Below the pieces are notes generated by a model. The model had not been told where the DNA came from. It did not search any database and saw only the letters and a list, made by a program, of their open reading frames with translations. Source: Thalassobium sp. (lineage in GTDB: Bacteria; Pseudomonadota; Gammaproteobacteria; Pseudomonadales; Oceanobacteraceae). Taken from it: a stretch of DNA of 64,000 nucleotides. The stretch spans positions 124,001-188,000 of the forward strand of contig NVUW01000006.1 in NCBI GenBank assembly GCA_002733205.1, given 5' to 3'. Made by a program: the position numbers and the translations under genes. This document shows, one piece after another, positions 1 through 8,710 of the stretch. Numbering within the stretch: position 1 is the first letter of the stretch; each line of letters starts with the position of its first letter.

Positions 1-9
1 TGAAGAGCG

Positions 10-1200
10 TCATAACGGATATCCCTGTAGCTGATTCCATTGGCTGATTGTGCGCAGGTATTCAATGCGCGCTTCATCGGCCTGCTGTTGCAGGCGCCAG
101 ATGCTGGCCTGGATCTGCAGCCACTGAAAACCTGACAGACTGCCACGCTGGTAAGCCTGATATTGGCTCTGATACTGCGCACTGGCCTGCTGGCTCATGT
201 CGTTTAATTCGTTCATACGTTGTTGCAGCAGCGGCAGGCTGCTGGCAATGGAATGGCGTTCGGCTTGCAGTTGCTGACGATTGCGCAACCATTCGGCATA
301 ACGGCTGCCAAGCTGACGCACGGCATCGCGGCGTTCGCTGTAATTGGCACTACCAAAATCAAAACTTATTCCGACTAGCAGGGCATCGTTAGCCGGTTGC
401 GCATTGATCGCCTGCTGGTGTTTTACCCCCAGGCTCAAACGCGGGTTTAAGGTATTTTTCTGCTGGCTGCGTAATTGCGCATCGGACAATTGTTTTTGTA
501 TGTGCAATAACTGCAGTAACGGATGGGCATCCAGCGGTTGCTCCGGCAATGCACTGAATGTCCAGTCGCCGGGTAAATCATTCAGTGCTGTCCATTGTTG
601 CCATTGCTGGCGCAGAGTCTGTTGCTGGCGCTGATCCAGCAGTTGCTGATTTTTAAGCTGCTGATATTGCTCCAGCAGAGTGAGGCGATCCGCTGCCGGG
701 CGTTCGCCCTGACGGATTAATAAATCCAGCCACTGCAATTGTTGCTCCATCGCCGCCAGACGGTCCTGGGTGCGTTGCTGGCTCAGTGTCATGCTTTGCC
801 AGTCCCACCACCAGGTTTGTAGTTTTCCTGCCAGCTGCCAGCGCAATACCTGTTGGTAGGCCAGGGTTTCGCTGCTGGCGGCCTGTTGGTAATCACGACG
901 GCTTTGCATTAAGCCCGGACGTGCGAGGGGAAGTTCCAGCCGGGTTTGCCATTCTTCGGCACTGCCACTGGCGCTGTCACCCTGTTGATAGTCCAGGGCG
1001 ACCGACGGCGCGGTGGCCAGCCAGCTGGGCAGGCGATGATTATTGATGTCGTCTTCCGCCGCCAGATAGTGTTGTTCCGGCAGTTGCTGCCAGGCGGCTT
1101 CCAGGCTTTGCTGGAAATCGGCGGCCTGAGTGCTGATGGCCGTTAACAGTAAACATAAGCCCGTCAGAAGCGGCTGCGACTGAATTATCTTGTTGCCCAT
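10..1200 (-). CDS. TolC-family outer membrane efflux protein (second OMF of the metal RND locus)
   Basis: Predicted outer membrane factor that would link an inner membrane RND pump to the outside. A signal peptide is visible (hydrophobic LLTGLCLLLTAIS then AQA-like cleavage near residue 25). The rest is Gln-rich amphipathic helix typical of TolC/CzcC barrels and hairpins. At about 396 aa it is slightly shorter than most TolC proteins (420-480). I chose ATG 1200 because GGAGA lies 8 nt upstream; an in-frame upstream start at 1233 lacks this. It lies downstream of the czcA-like gene on the same strand, separated by a 350-bp gap holding a palindromic repeat, so co-transcription is uncertain. The locus already has an OMF gene at 6048-7355, so this is a second, divergent one. 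Family assignment is firm; partner and substrate are inferred. Confidence 0.75.
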   Translation of the reverse strand: MGNKIIQSQPLLTGLCLLLTAISTQAADFQQSLEAAWQQLPEQHYLAAEDDINNHRLPSWLATAPSVALDYQQGDSASGSAEEWQTRLELPLARPGLMQSRRDYQQAASSETLAYQQVLRWQLAGKLQTWWWDWQSMTLSQQRTQDRLAAMEQQLQWLDLLIRQGERPAADRLTLLEQYQQLKNQQLLDQRQQQTLRQQWQQWTALNDLPGDWTFSALPEQPLDAHPLLQLLHIQKQLSDAQLRSQQKNTLNPRLSLGVKHQQAINAQPANDALLVGISFDFGSANYSERRDAVRQLGSRYAEWLRNRQQLQAERHSIASSLPLLQQRMNELNDMSQQASAQYQSQYQAYQRGSLSGFQWLQIQASIWRLQQQADEARIEYLRTISQWNQLQGYPL

Positions 1201-1550
1201 TGAGCATTCTCCGAAAAATACTGATGGCAACATAACGGCATAAGCTGAAACGAAACTGAAAAGCGCCGGCTTTCGTGTAAAGCAGCGTCAGAGATGTTAA
1301 TGATTCTGTTTAATTATCTGCGCGGGATAAGAATCATTCTGATCAGAATATCCGGGCAGGTTTTGAGTCGCGGGTTCAGAGTGGTAGGTGCGGAAGCAGA
1401 ATATAAAGTAATTTCTCGTTCCTACGCTCTGCGTGGGAATGCAACTGTGCCAGCAAGGGCTACCACGCAGAGCGTGGGAGCCAGGTGAGATGCTGAAGCA
1501 GAATATAAAGTAATGCATCCCGGTGAACCGGGATGCAGGATCAGAGGTTA
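1201..1550. other. Intergenic gap with palindromic repeat
   Basis: This 350-bp gap between the czcA-like stop and the second OMF gene holds no convincing ORF. It contains a palindromic repeat element flanked by a 20-bp direct repeat (listed separately). I could not identify a clear promoter for the OMF gene. Confidence 0.6.
1393..1514. repeat. Palindromic intergenic element flanked by 20-bp direct repeats
   Basis: The 20-mer GAAGCAGAATATAAAGTAAT occurs perfectly at 1393-1412 and 1495-1514. Between the copies lie two near-complementary arms, CTACGCTCTGCGTGGG and CCACGCAGAGCGTGGG, able to form a long cruciform. Very similar CCACGCTCTGCGTGG palindromes are known to me as dispersed intergenic repeats in many Gammaproteobacteria. 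The direct repeat may be an insertion footprint or the result of a tandem duplication. Confidence 0.7.
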
Positions 1551-4500
1551 TTAATGTTCGCGCAGTTTCCATTGCGAGAAAAACGGATACAGCAACGGTA
1601 AGACAAACAAAGTGAGGAAGGTAGCGGTAACCAGTCCGCCAACAATGACGCTGGCCAGGGGTTTCTGAATTTCCGCGCCTAAGCCATCCGACATTAACAT
1701 CGGAATTAATCCCAGTGCTGAAGTAAGAGCCGTCATTAATACCGGGCGCAGGCGCGATAAGGCACCGTTAAATACCGCATCATTTACACTATGTCCGCCA
1801 GCCAGGCGCTGGTTAATACTCTCAACCATCACCACACCATTTAAAACCGCCACACCAAACAGGGTAATAAATCCCACCGAGCCAGGCACCGATAAATACT
1901 GGCCGGATAACCACAGCGAAAAGATACCGCCAATAACCGCCAGCGGCACATTCAGCAGAATCAGCAGTGCCTGACCGACCGAGCCAAAAGCGAAATACAG
2001 CAACAGGGCAATTAATCCTAATGACAGCGGTACAATCATCATTAAGCGTTGCTGCGCGCGCTGCTGATTTTCAAACTGGCCGCCAATATTGACGGCATAG
2101 CCCGGCGGTAATTGCATCTGAGTGTCGATGGCGTTGCGGATATCGGCCACCACGCTGCCCATATCGCGGCCTTCGACATTGGCCTGAATCACCAGTCGCC
2201 GTTGTACATCGTCACGCCGTACCTGTGGTGGGCCAGAGGAAAATTCCACCGTCGCGACATCGCCCAGACGGACAATGGCACCGGAGGGCGAGCGCAGGCG
2301 TAAATCGGCAATGGCGGCGGCACTGCTGCGAAACTCCTGCTGCAGGCGCACATAAATATCGTAGCGTTCGTTGCCGTTAATAATTTGTCCGGCACGGCTG
2401 CCGCCTAAACCATCACGCACCACGGTCAGTACGTTATCCACCGATAAACCATAACGCGATAAGGCATCCCGTTTGGGGGTAATCACCAGCTGCGATTCGC
2501 CGGCAATCTGTTCCATCGCTACATCGCGGGTACCGGCAATGGTTTTTACCAGCGCTTCAATCTGCTGGCCCTGTTGTGCCAGAACATCGAGATCGGGGCC
2601 GAATAATTTAATCGCCAGCTGCGCCCGTACACCAGACAGTAATTCATCGACGCGGGTGCCGATGGGTTGAGAAAAGTTAAACAGCAGGCCGGGAAAGACT
2701 TCGAGTTTTTCTTCCATTAAATGCTGCAGGGCCAAGCGATTGTCGGCCGACTGCCATTCGCTGACAGGCTTCAGGCCGATATAAATCTCGATATTACTTA
2801 CCGGCTCCGGATCGCCGCCCAGTTCCGGCCGGCCAACGCGGCTCATGGCGTAGGTGACTTCCGGAAACTGTAATAATAACGCTTCCAGTTTTGGCGCTAC
2901 GCTCAGCGCGGCTTCTAAACTGGCGGAAGGCGCCAGCGTTACGCGCAGATTAATGGTGCCTTCTTCCAGTTCCGGTACAAACTCGGTACCAAGGCGCGGG
3001 GCAATAATCGCGGCTGCTAATAACAGCATGCCGGCAAGCCACATCACCCGCCGTGGAAATCGTAGCGCCTGGGTGAGCAGTTGGCGGTACAGTGTTTCCA
3101 ATGGCTGCAATAAGGGGCTGGGTTTGGCGCTTACCGGAGCACGGAACATAAAGGTAGCCAGCACCGGGACGACAATTAATGCCACCAGTACAGCAACCAG
3201 CATGGCGAGCATGATGGAGATGGCCATTGGCTGGAATAATTTGGCTTCAACACCTTCAAAACCAAACAGCGGCAAAAACACTAACAGGATAATACCGGTA
3301 GCAAAAAATACCGGGCGCGCGACTTCAGCCGCCGCTTCCTGAATGCGCAGACTGATACTGTCTTTGCCAGCATTGGGATTGGCCTGCAAATGGCGGAATA
3401 TATTGTCGACCATCACCACCGAACCATCGACCAGCATGCCAATGGCGACGGCAATACCACCGAGCGACATCAGGTTGGCGGATAAGCCGTACCACGACAT
3501 CAGCATTAAGGCGATGGCAATCGACAGCGGAATGGATATTAATACCAGCAGCGTGGCGCGCAGATTCATCATAAACAGCGCCAGCACAATCAGAATAAAA
3601 ACAAAGGCCAGCGCCAGCGCATTGACTACCGTAGTGACGGCCTGTTCGATTAATCCGGCCTGATCGTAAATGACCTCAAAGGTGACGCCTGCAGGCAGCG
3701 CCTGATGAATTAATGTCAGCCGTTGCTGAATGCCGTCGATGGTGGCTTTGGTATTGGCGCCCATACGTTTGAGTACGATACCGGAGACGACTTCGCCGAG
3801 CTGTTCGGCGGTGGTTTCTGTTGCCTTGCCGGTTGTATTGTTGCGGCTGAAGGTTACCGCACCCTGACGGATTTCGCTGCCAAAACCCACCTCGGCGACA
3901 TCGGCAACGGTAACGGCCACACCATCAATGACCCGCAACGGAATCTGCGCTAATTGTTTTAAACCCTGTTCGCCGCTGTCGAGCCAGCCGGTGCCACGGA
4001 TAACCAGTTGTTCCTGCCCACGGTTTAAATACCAGCCGCCGACATTGCGGTTATTGGCTTCTAATGCATCGATCACATCCTGTTGCGACAACTGAAAAGC
4101 CAGTAAGCGGTCGGGGTTTATATTGACCTGAAACTGGCGTACGTCGCCGCCGAATGACAGCACATCGGTGACGCCATCGACCGGCATTAACAGCAGTTTT
4201 ACCAACCAATCATTCAGGCTGCGCAATTGCATCAGGTCATAACCGGAGCCGGGTTCTGCCAGTAATACATACTGAAATATTTGCCCCAGCCCGGAAGTAT
4301 TGGGCCCCATTTCCGGAATACCGGCTCCCTGCGGAATAAATTCACGCGCCGCCTGCAAGCGCTCGAATACCAGCTGGCGGGCAAAGTAAATATCGGTACC
4401 TTCGTTAAATACCACGGTAATGCCGGATAAACCGGTTTTGGATATAGAACGTACTTCGGCCACATCGGGCAGGGCGTACATCACCGCTTCAATCGGATAG

Positions 4501-4697
4501 GTGATCAGTTTTTCTACTTCCTCAGCGGCCAGTCCCGGCGCTTCGGTATTAATCGCCACCTGTACGTTGGTTACGTCGGGAAAGGCATCGAGGTTCAGCT
4601 TCGGCAAAGCGAAAGCGGCAGCAATACATAAACTGGTGATGGCAATCAGCACCAGCAGGCGGTTAGCGACCGCCCAACGGGTTAATAACGTAAACAT
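1551..4697 (-). CDS. Heavy-metal efflux RND permease, CzcA/CusA family
   Basis: Inner membrane proton-driven pump that would export metal cations through the adaptor and OMF encoded just upstream. At 1048 aa it has the usual RND length: a TM helix at residues 10-30, a large periplasmic loop, a central TM block at about 345-540, a second periplasmic loop and a C-terminal TM block from about 870. The TM4 motif around residue 420 reads AIGMLVDGSVVMVDN, with the conserved Asp of HME-RND pumps. The usual VEN ending is VDN here. The motif does not let me decide between divalent (Zn/Co/Cd) and monovalent (Cu/Ag) metals. It lies 17 bp after the adaptor gene, so is almost certainly in one operon with it. 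Confidence 0.93.
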   Translation of the reverse strand: MFTLLTRWAVANRLLVLIAITSLCIAAAFALPKLNLDAFPDVTNVQVAINTEAPGLAAEEVEKLITYPIEAVMYALPDVAEVRSISKTGLSGITVVFNEGTDIYFARQLVFERLQAAREFIPQGAGIPEMGPNTSGLGQIFQYVLLAEPGSGYDLMQLRSLNDWLVKLLLMPVDGVTDVLSFGGDVRQFQVNINPDRLLAFQLSQQDVIDALEANNRNVGGWYLNRGQEQLVIRGTGWLDSGEQGLKQLAQIPLRVIDGVAVTVADVAEVGFGSEIRQGAVTFSRNNTTGKATETTAEQLGEVVSGIVLKRMGANTKATIDGIQQRLTLIHQALPAGVTFEVIYDQAGLIEQAVTTVVNALALAFVFILIVLALFMMNLRATLLVLISIPLSIAIALMLMSWYGLSANLMSLGGIAVAIGMLVDGSVVMVDNIFRHLQANPNAGKDSISLRIQEAAAEVARPVFFATGIILLVFLPLFGFEGVEAKLFQPMAISIMLAMLVAVLVALIVVPVLATFMFRAPVSAKPSPLLQPLETLYRQLLTQALRFPRRVMWLAGMLLLAAAIIAPRLGTEFVPELEEGTINLRVTLAPSASLEAALSVAPKLEALLLQFPEVTYAMSRVGRPELGGDPEPVSNIEIYIGLKPVSEWQSADNRLALQHLMEEKLEVFPGLLFNFSQPIGTRVDELLSGVRAQLAIKLFGPDLDVLAQQGQQIEALVKTIAGTRDVAMEQIAGESQLVITPKRDALSRYGLSVDNVLTVVRDGLGGSRAGQIINGNERYDIYVRLQQEFRSSAAAIADLRLRSPSGAIVRLGDVATVEFSSGPPQVRRDDVQRRLVIQANVEGRDMGSVVADIRNAIDTQMQLPPGYAVNIGGQFENQQRAQQRLMMIVPLSLGLIALLLYFAFGSVGQALLILLNVPLAVIGGIFSLWLSGQYLSVPGSVGFITLFGVAVLNGVVMVESINQRLAGGHSVNDAVFNGALSRLRPVLMTALTSALGLIPMLMSDGLGAEIQKPLASVIVGGLVTATFLTLFVLPLLYPFFSQWKLREH

Positions 4698-4714
4698 AGT
4701 TTAATACCCAACCC

Positions 4715-6040
4715 TTAATGATTATGCGGATCAAAGCCGCCTTTCGCCTGCTCGGAAGCAATAAAAAAAGCGCCGGCGACGACGATGGGGTACGCAGAAA
4801 GTGCAGACGGATCATCGCTGCTGATTTCTACCTGGGGTTCTTTTGCGGTGTTGATGGTACGGCCACGTTCTACTTCCAGTGCGCGGAATTCGCCGGGTGC
4901 GCTTTCAATAAAAACCTGCCAGTCGCCATCGCTGCCTCGCATTAATGCGGTTTCCGGCACCAGCCTGATGACCTCTGTGGACTGGGTATAAAATGTGGCA
5001 TTGGCAAATAAACCAGGGTGCAGACGATGATCCGGGTTATTCACCGTTAAGCGCACAATACGGGTGCGGGTTAATGGATCAATGGTATGGGATTCGTGGC
5101 TTATCTGCGCGCTGATCTTCAGTCCGGCGACATTAAGAATAACGCGGGTATCGCGGGTTAAATGCAGCTCAGATTCTGCCGGTAAACGTGCTTCAGCCCA
5201 GAGCGTGGTTTCGTCAGTGATCTGCATTAATGCGCTGCCCGCCATCACCCGCTGGCCCTGCTGAAAATCATCGCTTAATACCAGTCCGGCAGTTTTAGCG
5301 GTTAACTGATATTCACCAAAGCTGGCCGGGGTTAATTCTGCATCGGCATTCAGGCCATAAGCCGTGAGGCGTGCGCGCGCAGCGGCGAGGGTATTCTCGG
5401 CCTGATTATAACGGGCGGCGCCAGCGGCATTTTTACCGAGATTTTTTACCCGCTGCCATTCGGAACGGGCGCTGCGTAATTCTGCCTGGGCACTGGCAAC
5501 CCCTTCACTGAATAATGTCAGCAATGCTTGCCCAGGTTGTACGTGATCACCCAGTGCAACATGGCGGGTGATTACCACCGAATCGACCCGTGGGGAGACA
5601 ACAAAACTGCGGTAACCGTTGGCGCGGATTTCGGCCGGGGCGCGCAGCGGAATATCGGTTTTTTCTGCCGGGATTATCTGGCTGATAATTCCGGCTTGTT
5701 GTATTTGATCGGCGCTTAAATGCACGCTGTTGTCGTTATGTTCATCCTGATCGTGCTGATGATTGTGCTCATCGCTTTGCTCAGTGCTGTGGTCATCGCT
5801 GTGGTCATCGCTGTGGTCATCGCTGTGGTCATGTTCGTCGTGCTTATGCTCTTTTGGCGACTCACTGACGGCTTCGTTATGGCCGGATACCGGTTCGTGA
5901 TTGTGACTGTCAGCGGCATAGCCCTGCAGTGGAAGTATGAGAATAAAAGCCATGAGCAGGCGTTGGGCTGTGCCCGCACGATTAACGGCAGGCATTTTTT
6001 TTACGGACGCTGATTTTTTTACTGAAAATAGTGACGACAT
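4715..6040 (-). CDS. RND efflux periplasmic adaptor, CzcB/CusB family, with His/Asp-rich N-terminus
   Basis: Membrane fusion protein joining the RND pump to the outer membrane factor. Residues 1-45 hold a basic N-region and a hydrophobic signal segment (LLMAFILILPLQGYA). Residues about 45-107 are extremely His/Asp/Glu-rich, with DHSD tetrapeptides repeated, and are presumably metal-binding. Barrel-sandwich and helical hairpin regions follow (VDSVVITRHVALGDHVQPGQALLTLFS, then AELRSARSEWQRVK). The His-rich stretch is encoded by four 12-bp tandem units and so may vary in length. It starts 7 bp after the OMF gene stop and ends 17 bp before the pump gene, a tight operon. The family is clear; metal specificity is not. 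Confidence 0.9.
   Translation of the reverse strand: MSSLFSVKKSASVKKMPAVNRAGTAQRLLMAFILILPLQGYAADSHNHEPVSGHNEAVSESPKEHKHDEHDHSDDHSDDHSDDHSTEQSDEHNHQHDQDEHNDNSVHLSADQIQQAGIISQIIPAEKTDIPLRAPAEIRANGYRSFVVSPRVDSVVITRHVALGDHVQPGQALLTLFSEGVASAQAELRSARSEWQRVKNLGKNAAGAARYNQAENTLAAARARLTAYGLNADAELTPASFGEYQLTAKTAGLVLSDDFQQGQRVMAGSALMQITDETTLWAEARLPAESELHLTRDTRVILNVAGLKISAQISHESHTIDPLTRTRIVRLTVNNPDHRLHPGLFANATFYTQSTEVIRLVPETALMRGSDGDWQVFIESAPGEFRALEVERGRTINTAKEPQVEISSDDPSALSAYPIVVAGAFFIASEQAKGGFDPHNH
5786..5832. repeat. 12-bp tandem repeat in adaptor His-rich domain
   Basis: Four successive near-identical 12-bp units (TGTGGTCATCGC on the + strand) encode DHSD repeats in the adaptor. The unit is a multiple of three, so slippage would change the number of metal-binding repeats without a frameshift. 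Confidence 0.85.
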
Positions 6041-6047
6041 AATTTTC

Positions 6048-7355
6048 TCACTCTGAAATCGGGCTGTTGGTATTTGCAGCAGCGCTTAAAAAACGGCGGA
6101 TATTTTGGCTGTCACTCAGCCATTGGATCTGTGCCTGACGATAATCCGTGGTCAGTTCGATACCGGCCTGCAGGCTGGCGGCCCACTGTGCGGATGCCTG
6201 AATATAAGCGCTGGTGCTGAGGTCGCCGTTGCGCCATTGCTGTTGCAGTAATTGCGCGCTGCGCTGGCCGCCATCGGGCATCAGTGTTTGCCATTGTTTA
6301 ACCTGACGGCGGTAAGCCTGAACCCGGCTATGGCTGGCGCGCAGCTGCTGTTGCTGTTGTTGCAGGCTGACGTAAAACTCCGCTTCAGCCTGCAGGGCTT
6401 CGCCATTGGCTGCAGCCGCAGCCTGACGGTAAGAGCTGCGTACATTGAGCGGCAAAGACAGGGCCAGTCCTAATACATCTTCTTCGCCATTACGCCCGGC
6501 ACTGACGCCAAGGGTTGGTTCGGCGCGCAGGCTGTCGCGGCTCAGCTGCGCGCGCTGCTGCTCGGCCAGCCAGAACAGTCGGGCGCTTTCACTTTGCGGA
6601 TGTGACAGTGCCAGTTGCTTAAGCTGCGTGTCGCTCAGCGGCTGCTGCGATAATTGTTGTGCGCTGTTATCCAGTTGCTGAATGAGTGCATTGAGGTATT
6701 GCGGCTGTTGTTGCCAGTCCGGCAGCAGGGCAGATAACTGCGCAGCGGCGGCACTTAATTCCGCCTGACTGGCGGCAATATCGGCCAGCAGCGAGCTTTG
6801 TGCCAGCAGTGCCAGTTCGGCATCCAGCGCACTTAAATCACCAATACTGCGGCGTTGCTCAATCAGTTGCGTCAGCGTCTGCTGTTGCTGCTGCAGACGC
6901 TGCATTAATTGATCACGCTGTTGCGCGCTTTGATAACGCACAATGGCGGCTAAGGCATCAGCGGTGGTTTGCTGCAGGCTTTGCTGATATTGCTGCCCGG
7001 CCTGCTGTTGCAGTCGTTGCTGCTGCTGGCTGCGCGCTTCTCGCTGGTTCCACCAGTCGATTTTCTGGCTGATTTCCAGCGCATAATTATTGCTACTGCC
7101 TTCCTGCTCCAGCCGGGTTTGCAGCTCGGGGTTGTACAGTGGCTGAGCGGCTGCCTGAGTCCATAATGCGCGACTGTTTTGTTGTGCGGCCGCCGCTTTT
7201 ATCTGCGGCGTTTGCGCTATGCGACTTTGCAGCCAGAGGCGTGCAGCCTCATGGAAATGGCTGTTCGTGTTGTTACTGCTGTTGATGTCTGACGCATACA
7301 CAGGTATGGCCAGGGCGCTGGCAATAGCAAACGCCATTACAGGGATTACATTCAT
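6048..7355 (-). CDS. TolC-family outer membrane efflux protein, CzcC-like
   Basis: Outer membrane factor of the metal efflux system. The 435-aa protein has a signal peptide (MAFAIASALAIPVYA) and two Gln/Ala-rich helical repeats with many coiled-coil heptads, as in TolC/CzcC. The start at 7355 is supported by AGGAA 6 nt upstream. Its stop lies 7 bp before the adaptor gene, so OMF, adaptor and pump form one transcription unit in czcCBA order. Family call is firm. Substrate follows that of the pump. Confidence 0.88.
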   Translation of the reverse strand: MNVIPVMAFAIASALAIPVYASDINSSNNTNSHFHEAARLWLQSRIAQTPQIKAAAAQQNSRALWTQAAAQPLYNPELQTRLEQEGSSNNYALEISQKIDWWNQREARSQQQQRLQQQAGQQYQQSLQQTTADALAAIVRYQSAQQRDQLMQRLQQQQQTLTQLIEQRRSIGDLSALDAELALLAQSSLLADIAASQAELSAAAAQLSALLPDWQQQPQYLNALIQQLDNSAQQLSQQPLSDTQLKQLALSHPQSESARLFWLAEQQRAQLSRDSLRAEPTLGVSAGRNGEEDVLGLALSLPLNVRSSYRQAAAAANGEALQAEAEFYVSLQQQQQQLRASHSRVQAYRRQVKQWQTLMPDGGQRSAQLLQQQWRNGDLSTSAYIQASAQWAASLQAGIELTTDYRQAQIQWLSDSQNIRRFLSAAANTNSPISE

Positions 7356-7443
7356 GCGTTATTCCTGAATAAAAAATACGATGAGCCAAGGGCACCGCCG
7401 CCATTAGCTGACGTGTGTTACCGAGGCTGATAAACGCGGTTAT

Positions 7444-7863
7444 TCAGGAATAAATTGGAGGGCGCAGGTGCGGGCTGAGTGCACGCACAATCAGAGTGCG
7501 GTTGTAGAGGTTGTTCATGCTGCGGCTTTTTGTTGCAGCGGCTAATGCGTCGTTAACCGGTAAGGATAACGGTGCGTGAGCATGGCAATGACAGCAGTGG
7601 CTGCAGTCGTGCTGGGCCAGATTATCGTTATTCTGGTCGTTGTTTTGTACGGTATTGTTTGGCGCGGTATTGTTTTGGCTGGTATCAGCCTGAATATCAT
7701 CCGCCAGTATCTGCATCATATCGCTATGGTGAGCGGGCTGGTGTTCGTTCAGATGATCTGCGGCTGAACGCTCGAAGGTTTCATGCACATCCGCCAATGC
7801 CGCAACCGACTGAAACAAGGTCAGCAGTAATAAGGCGATATTTAACAGGCGGTTATTACGCAT
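7444..7863 (-). CDS. CzcI-like small secreted Cys/His-rich protein
   Basis: A 139-aa protein with a signal peptide (IALLLLTLFQSVAALA). A dense putative metal site at about residues 85-96 reads HDCSHCCHCHAH. A Gln/Asn-rich linker at 60-82 separates it from an acidic/His region at 37-50. Its position immediately upstream of czcCBA-like genes, and its C-terminal Arg-Pro-Pro tail, match the small CzcI-type proteins that often lead such operons. Their exact role is unclear; regulation or periplasmic metal binding has been proposed. The 88-bp gap to the OMF gene suggests the same operon. I see no two-component system or MerR regulator beside the operon. Assignment by position and composition only. 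Confidence 0.6.
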   Translation of the reverse strand: MRNNRLLNIALLLLTLFQSVAALADVHETFERSAADHLNEHQPAHHSDMMQILADDIQADTSQNNTAPNNTVQNNDQNNDNLAQHDCSHCCHCHAHAPLSLPVNDALAAATKSRSMNNLYNRTLIVRALSPHLRPPIYS

Positions 7864-8038
7864 AAATAAACAGCAGATTTATCAGTAGATACTGCGCATA
7901 GTAGAGCGGTGTTTAATCGGCGTCTACAGCGTGGGCGTCAGGAAATGTCACCGCTCTTCAGTTTTGCCGTTAATGGCCGATATAACGATTACCTTTACAG
8001 AAAGCACGGTTGTGGTTTGTTACCTGCTACCTGTTCGT

Positions 8039-8059
8039 AGTGGCCTGTTAACAGTCCCT
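8039..8059. repeat. Possible relic of the MITE-like element ends
   Basis: The near-palindrome GGCCTGTTAACAGTCCCT resembles the two 18-bp ends of the elements at 21815-22080 and 41623-41951 joined at their common GTTAAC. It may be a deletion scar or a chance palindrome. Confidence 0.25.
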
Positions 8060-8078
8060 GATGCTTAGGTGTGTGTCT

Positions 8079-8492
8079 ATGTCAGATATCAGTGTATCCG
8101 CCAGTGGAGCGGTGAATGGCGCGGTGAATAAGCCTTCGGGTAGTGAGCCTAATCCGCCCAAAGCTGCAGCGAAGACGGTTGTTGCCAGTACGGATGCGCA
8201 AGGCGAAGCCGTGCACTTTTCCGCAGCAGCCCTGAACCAGTTACGTGCCGAGCAAAGCGATACATCGGCCAGTGAAGAACATCCACTCGACCGTATTATT
8301 AAAGACTTACAGGAACGTATTGCCGAAGTGCAGCGCCAGTTACAGGCGTTGGACGCACAAACGCAGGAAGGCGAAGAGGCCGATGCCAGCCGTCAGACCC
8401 GGCAGATGTTGCTGGATGAACTGACGCAGTTGAATGCCATGCTCAGCCAGACGCTGACGCAGAAGCTGGAGTCCCTGCGTCAGCCGGATTGA
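8079..8492 (+). CDS. Small coiled-coil protein of unknown function
   Basis: I do not recognise this gene. From ATG 8079 it encodes 137 aa: an Ala/Ser/Pro-rich, probably disordered N-terminal half (residues 1-60), a short FSAAALNQLRAE segment, then a strong coiled coil (about residues 68-130, RIIKDLQERIAEVQRQLQALD and LLDELTQLNAMLSQTL). There is no signal peptide or TM helix. An in-frame ATG 18 bp upstream (8061) is possible but follows no better ribosome site. The layout vaguely recalls FlxA-like proteins, without enough identity to name it. It stands alone between the metal efflux operon and puuE, convergent with puuE. Confidence 0.55.
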   Translation: MSDISVSASGAVNGAVNKPSGSEPNPPKAAAKTVVASTDAQGEAVHFSAAALNQLRAEQSDTSASEEHPLDRIIKDLQERIAEVQRQLQALDAQTQEGEEADASRQTRQMLLDELTQLNAMLSQTLTQKLESLRQPD

Positions 8493-8515
8493 GGCCGTCG
8501 TTTATTCTGCTGCGG

Positions 8516-8710
8516 TATAATTCTTCGGCAGTATACGAATGAGGCTTGCGCCCGTTATTGAAGCAATATCCGCGCTTAACTTTTATTCCTCAGCGCCATA
8601 CGGGTGATGCTTTCGCCCATGTCGGGGGCAATATCCAGACGTCTGACTTTTTATTCCTCAGCGCCATACGGATGATGCTTTCTCCAGTGCCGGGCAATAT
8701 CCGCGCGGCG
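8516..8710 (-). repeat. Three tandem, progressively decayed copies of the puuE 3' end
   Basis: Read on the minus strand, the end of puuE (native copy about 8645-8710) is followed by a second copy (about 8577-8644) and a more diverged third copy (about 8516-8576). All three share GGATATTGC, a GAAAGCATCA-like block and CGTATGGCGCTGAGGAATAA-like blocks. Copies 1 and 2 are about 68 bp apart and close to identical over their last 40 bp; copy 3 is clearly older. Only the first is translated as part of puuE. Confidence 0.75.

Noticed and set aside
5716..6013. Frames opposite the His-rich repeat of the adaptor, with Val/Ile-rich or Thr/Met-rich repeats
   Set aside because: They are direct consequences of the 12-bp repeat read in other frames inside a well-supported gene.
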